From assembly GCA_020428565.1 (NCBI GenBank), contig JAGQMT010000009.1:1-8910 (forward strand): a DNA stretch of 8,910 nucleotides. The letters run 5' to 3'. Positions 5,911 to 8,910 of the stretch are shown one piece after another. The translations under genes and the position numbers were made by a program. Under the pieces are notes generated by a model. It was not told where the DNA came from. It saw nothing but the letters and a program-made list of their open reading frames with translations, and made no database searches. How positions within the stretch are numbered: position 1 is the stretch's first letter; every line of letters starts with the position of its first letter. Source of the stretch: Candidatus Saccharimonadota bacterium (GTDB taxonomy: Bacteria; Patescibacteriota; Saccharimonadia; Saccharimonadales; JACDBH01).

Positions 5911-6318
5911 GGGATTCTCTGGGTCTTCAGCTCCGCTGTCTTGGTTGGTGCTATTTAATGTATAGACACCGTTCTCTGCATCTTTGTCGCTGTCGTTTTC
6001 TAGGCTAGCAGTTAACGTGTATGACTGCTGATTAGCGCTAGGTGTATATGTGTAAGCGTCGCTCCTTGGACCAGTTGTCTCATCTCCTGAAGGTGCTGGC
6101 TCTAGGTCGCTCAACGCCGCTGGATATTCGTCGTGATCACCGAAGTAAGTCTCGAGCTTTGTTTGTAGGTTCTTCAGTTCGTTCTTACGATCTGAGTCAC
6201 GTGCACGGGCCTGTGCGCTAAATAGATTTGGCAATGTTAGGGCGATTAGGATACCGATGATAACGATAACGACTAATAGCTCGATTATTGTAAAACCTTT
6301 TTGATTTAATTTCTGCAT
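5908..6318 (-). CDS. pilA: Major type IV pilin (PilA/GspG-like)
   Basis: This 136-residue prepilin has a short basic leader MQKLNQKG, cut after G8, and a mature start FTIIELLVVIVIIGILIALTLP. Glu +5 (E13) and the helix-kinking Pro +22 (P30) are both present. The segment ARARDSDRKNELKNLQTKLETYFGDHDEYP (37-66) is the usual alpha1-C stretch, followed by a small beta region (YTYTPSANQQSYTLTASLE). There are no cysteines, so no disulfide-bounded D-region; the C-terminal tail is acidic, as in GspG-type subunits that bind calcium. I call it the major pilin because it alone has a consensus promoter, a strong Shine-Dalgarno (AAAGGAG, 9-nt spacing) and its own terminator, and is the most canonical pilin. 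It could instead be a pseudopilin of a secretion system, but the PilM-N-O neighbours favour T4P. Confidence 0.92.
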   Translation of the reverse strand: MQKLNQKGFTIIELLVVIVIIGILIALTLPNLFSAQARARDSDRKNELKNLQTKLETYFGDHDEYPAALSDLEPAPSGDETTGPRSDAYTYTPSANQQSYTLTASLENDSDKDAENGVYTLNSTNQDSGAEDPENP

Positions 6319-6327
6319 TTTGTACCA

Positions 6328-6334
6328 CTCCTTT
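6328..6334 (-). promoter_or_regulatory. Strong Shine-Dalgarno of pilA
   Basis: AAAGGAG on the minus strand lies 9 nt before the pilA ATG. It is among the clearest ribosome sites in the window; most neighbours rely on coupling or weak sites. This supports high expression of the pilin. Confidence 0.8.
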
Positions 6335-6359
6335 AGAATGCTTTTTTAATAATACCCTA

Positions 6360-6388
6360 AATTTATAACGCTTATGAATGATTGTCAA
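6360..6388 (-). promoter_or_regulatory. Promoter of pilA
   Basis: The minus strand has a perfect -35 TTGACA (6388-6383). The -10 can be TAAATT (6365-6360) at 17-bp spacing or TATAAA (6367-6362) at 15-bp spacing, so the exact hexamer is uncertain. The site lies in the 97-nt gap between pilC and pilA, leaving a leader of about 35-40 nt. The stretch between the pilC stop and the -35 is A/T-rich and shows no strong terminator, so read-through from pilB-pilC is also possible. Confidence 0.75.
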
Positions 6389-6415
6389 TAACTTTCTTTA
6401 TTTTTTTGATAAGTT

Positions 6416-7624
6416 TTACACAGATCCCTGGATTGACAAGATAGGACCGAGGACACTGAGAACAATAAATCCTACAATTCCACCGAGGCCGACAATCAAC
6501 ACTGGCTCAATGATTGATGCGATACCACTGGTGATTTGGGTGACTTCTTCTTCGTAGAATTCGGCTACTTTGTCTAAGACCTCGCCAAGTTTACCGGTTT
6601 CTTCACCAACGGCAGTCATCTGGACGATAATAGCAGGTAGTACTTTGCTCTGGTCGAGAGCTTCGGTAATTGTTGCGCCATCTTTGATTTTCCTGATGCT
6701 TAACTGGAGGCCTTTTTGGATAACGAGGTTATTTAGTGATTTGCAGGTGATGTCGAGCGCTTCTATAACCGTTACGCCAGCCGAGACGAGAGAGCTAAAA
6801 GTGCGAGCAAAACGAGCTACGTTGACTTTGAGGATAATATCACCAAAGATAGGTATCTTGAGGAATAGCTGATGAAATCTGTATCTTCCGGCTTCGGTAG
6901 AAGTGATTTTCTTGAATAAAACCACAGCACCAATAATGATACCTAGAGCAACGTACCAGAGTTGTGTCAGGAAATCACTGAGGCCGAGTATGATTTTGGT
7001 TTGGAATGGTAGTTCGGCACCAGCTTCTTTGAGGATATTGGCTAGGTTGGGGATAACTCCGACCATCAAGAAACCAACTGCACCAACAGCTACTAAAGAT
7101 ACGACAACTGGGTATATCATGGCACTCTTAAACTTGCCCTTTATTTCGGAATCTTTTTCTACTTGGGTCGCTAGGCGGTTCATAATACTATCCAAGATAC
7201 CGCCAGCTTCACCGGCTCTAACCATGTTGACGTAGACCTTACTAAAAATCTTTGGATGTTTTTCGAGTGAATCAGATAGCGATGCACCGCCTTCGACTTC
7301 GCTGACGACTTTTCTGAGCGCCTCCTTGAGGGCTGGTGACTCGGTTTGTTCTTGCAAGGTGGTGAGTGCGCGCATCATCGGCACTCCAGCGCTGACCATG
7401 GTGCTAAACTGTCTGGTGAATATTACGAGTGCTTTGGGCTTCACCTTTTTACTGCCCGGCAGTTTGATTTCCATTGAAGCCCCGGTTTTTTTGTTGCTTC
7501 TGACAGATTGTGGCACGAGTCCTCGTTTGGTGATTGTCTGTATGGCCATTTCTCTGGAGTCGGCTTCGATAGCTCCTTTGGTGATGTTGCCTGATTCGTC
7601 TTTGGCTAGATATGTAAATTCCAT
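6416..7624 (-). CDS. pilC: PilC, type IV pilus platform protein
   Basis: PilC is the polytopic inner-membrane platform that passes the work of the PilB ATPase to the growing pilus. At 402 residues it has the normal family length. A short N-terminal domain (FTYLAKDESGNITKGAIEADS) precedes two copies of the T2SSF fold at about 68-191 and 270-393. Each copy starts with the same pattern (FTRQFSTMVSAGVPMMRAL and FARTFSSLVSAGVTVIEAL) and carries the typical glycine turn (VRAGEAGGIL and TAVGEETGKL). Hydrophobic segments lie at about 172-194, 221-238 and 374-396. The gene starts 5 nt after the pilB stop with only a weak purine stretch upstream, so the two are very likely co-transcribed and coupled. 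Confidence 0.96.
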   Translation of the reverse strand: MEFTYLAKDESGNITKGAIEADSREMAIQTITKRGLVPQSVRSNKKTGASMEIKLPGSKKVKPKALVIFTRQFSTMVSAGVPMMRALTTLQEQTESPALKEALRKVVSEVEGGASLSDSLEKHPKIFSKVYVNMVRAGEAGGILDSIMNRLATQVEKDSEIKGKFKSAMIYPVVVSLVAVGAVGFLMVGVIPNLANILKEAGAELPFQTKIILGLSDFLTQLWYVALGIIIGAVVLFKKITSTEAGRYRFHQLFLKIPIFGDIILKVNVARFARTFSSLVSAGVTVIEALDITCKSLNNLVIQKGLQLSIRKIKDGATITEALDQSKVLPAIIVQMTAVGEETGKLGEVLDKVAEFYEEEVTQITSGIASIIEPVLIVGLGGIVGFIVLSVLGPILSIQGSV

Positions 7625-7629
7625 AATAT

Positions 7630-8910
7630 TTATTCTTCGCTCGTGGCTGTTACTCGTAGGATCTCTTCTATGGTAGTTTGACCGCGCAGGGCTTTGATAA
7701 ATCCATCTAGTTGCATTGTGACCATGCCTTCTCTGATAGCCTCTTGATTGATAGCTTCGGATGTGGCGTTAGCTACGATGAGTTTTTGGATTGGCTCAGA
7801 ATTACGGAGGACTTCGTATATGCCTATTCTACCTTTGTAGCCAGTGTGGTTACAGGCCTCACAGCCTTTGTCCGAGTGCTTCCATAGTCGATTGATGCTA
7901 CTGGCACTAGTACTGAGTTCGTCACTTGGTTGTTTGCCTTGATTGGACTTGCCGATGCCACCTTCTAGGGCACTTATTTCTAGGGCGTGTATTTTTTTGA
8001 AACTATCACTCGTTGTGAGGGCGAAGGTGTCTTTGATTTGGTTGATCTCTTCTTTGGTTGGAGTTTCGAATTTACGGCATTCTAGACAGAGTCGTCGGAG
8101 TAATCTCTGACCGACAACCACTCTCACAGTACTAGCGATGAGGAAAGGCTCGATGCCCATGTCTAGTAATCTTGGAAGGGTGGTAGCTGCGTTATTGGTG
8201 TGCAGGGTCGAGAAAACTAGGTGGCCTGTGAGGGCAGCTTGGACGCCTAAACTAGCGGTTTCGCCGTCACGGATTTCGCCTACCATAATAACATTTGGAT
8301 CTTGACGTAGTAAGGCGCGTAAGCCATTGACAAACGTCATGCCAGCTACAGGGTTGACCTGTGTTTGGTTGGCGCCTGGGATTTTGTATTCTACAGGGTC
8401 TTCAACCGTAGAGATATTGACTCCGGGATTATTGATCATAGATAACACACTAAACAAACTGGTGCTTTTGCCTGATCCTGTGGGTCCTGTGACTAGTATC
8501 ATGCCGTGTGGCTGTAGGATGGCGTGGTTGATGTCTTCTAGCGACCGACCCCAGTAGCCTAGCTCCTCTAGGCTCAGAGCTTTGTTGGTTTCGTTGAGGA
8601 TACGCATGACTATCTTCTCGCCGTCGACGATAGGTAATGTAGACACACGAAGGGCGTACATTTGCCCATTAGAAGATATTTTGAATCTGCCATCTTGTGG
8701 TGCTCGTCGTTCATCAATCTTGAGGTTACTGAGGATTTTGATACGTGATACCAACGGTAGAATTACCTTCTTCGGTAGTTTGTTAGTTTCTTTGAGAACG
8801 CCATCTATGCGGTATCTGACAGAAACATAGCTTTCTCTAGGTTCTATATGGATATCGCTTGCGCCAGATTTGACAGCGTACTCTATGATTAAGTTGACTG
8901 TTTGGGCGAT
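7630..8910 (-). CDS. pilB: PilB, type IV pilus extension ATPase (5' end outside window)
   Basis: The frame is open from the right edge to the TAA at 7632-7630, giving 426 residues. The N-terminal portion is missing, probably 130-150 residues judging from the family length of about 560. Visible in order (numbered from the edge) are ASDIHIEP (17-24) and the N2E domain, Walker A GPTGSGKS (142-149), the Asp box STVEDPVEY (167-175), Walker B VIMVGEIRD (207-215) and the His box TGHLVFSTLHTNN (228-240). A zinc-binding tetracysteine follows, C275-LE-C278 and C350-EA-C353. The complete metal site and motifs point to an active extension or secretion ATPase of the PilB/GspE type rather than PilT, which lacks the cysteines. 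The linker between the cysteine pairs is 71 residues long and Ser/Gly/Lys-rich at about 317-338, longer than I expect. It is followed directly by pilC. Confidence 0.95.
   Translation of the reverse strand: MAQTVNLIIEYAVKSGASDIHIEPRESYVSVRYRIDGVLKETNKLPKKVILPLVSRIKILSNLKIDERRAPQDGRFKISSNGQMYALRVSTLPIVDGEKIVMRILNETNKALSLEELGYWGRSLEDINHAILQPHGMILVTGPTGSGKSTSLFSVLSMINNPGVNISTVEDPVEYKIPGANQTQVNPVAGMTFVNGLRALLRQDPNVIMVGEIRDGETASLGVQAALTGHLVFSTLHTNNAATTLPRLLDMGIEPFLIASTVRVVVGQRLLRRLCLECRKFETPTKEEINQIKDTFALTTSDSFKKIHALEISALEGGIGKSNQGKQPSDELSTSASSINRLWKHSDKGCEACNHTGYKGRIGIYEVLRNSEPIQKLIVANATSEAINQEAIREGMVTMQLDGFIKALRGQTTIEEILRVTATSEE

Noticed and set aside
5908..7624. A type II secretion or competence pseudopilus rather than a type IV pilus
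   Set aside because: PilB, PilC and a GspG-like pilin alone would allow it, but the separate pilM-N-O genes and the V-W-X minor pilins match T4P clusters better. It is not fully excluded.
1..8910. CRISPR array, tRNA, rRNA, insertion sequence or phage genes
   Set aside because: Coding sequence fills nearly the whole window and no spaced direct repeats, RNA folds or transposase-like products are visible.

Overview
The window is a type IV pilus (T4P) gene cluster on the minus strand, with the end of one unrelated plus-strand gene at the left edge. Several things suggest a Patescibacteria/CPR bacterium, most likely Saccharibacteria-like. The gene order is compact and full of overlaps. The pilus set has PilB, PilC, PilM, PilN and PilO but no secretin or pilotin here, as expected in a monoderm. 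The neighbour is a two-helix bacterial-PH protein of a kind common in that group. TGA acts as a normal stop (the pilM and pilV ends), so the UGA=Gly code of Gracilibacteria/Absconditabacteria does not apply. The taxonomic call is inference from style and content, not from a marker gene.

Reading along the minus strand (high to low coordinates): pilB, the extension ATPase, is cut by the right edge (8910-7630). It is followed 5 nt later by pilC, the inner-membrane platform (7624-6416). Next is a strong promoter and Shine-Dalgarno, then the major pilin gene pilA (6318-5908). A stem-loop sits on the pilA stop codon and a perfect 13-bp terminator hairpin (5879-5847) follows. Just past the hairpin come three translationally coupled minor-pilin genes: PilV/GspI-like (5844-5419), PilW/GspJ-like (5422-4757) and a large PilX-like protein with a probable beta-helical C-terminal region (4764-3304). 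An 83-nt gap holds an extended -10 promoter and a leader with an inverted repeat. It is followed by the alignment-complex genes pilM (3217-2141), pilN (2144-1539) and pilO (1546-938), and a small bitopic protein in the position normally held by pilP (935-657). This last gene ends in a 10-bp tandem repeat that places a stop in each frame.

The genes give most of a T4P machine. PilB polymerises, PilC is the platform, and PilM-N-O plus the small protein form the cytoplasmic and membrane alignment complex. PilA is the fibre, and the V/W/X-type minor pilins probably prime and cap the tip. The retraction ATPase PilT and the prepilin peptidase PilD are not in the window. In Saccharibacteria, T4P are known to act in motility and host contact, which is the likely role here.

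I do not see a wholly new system. The less ordinary points are the terminator that separates the major pilin from the minor pilins, the long cysteine-rich PilX-like protein, and the PilP-position protein that stops where a PilP beta domain would begin.
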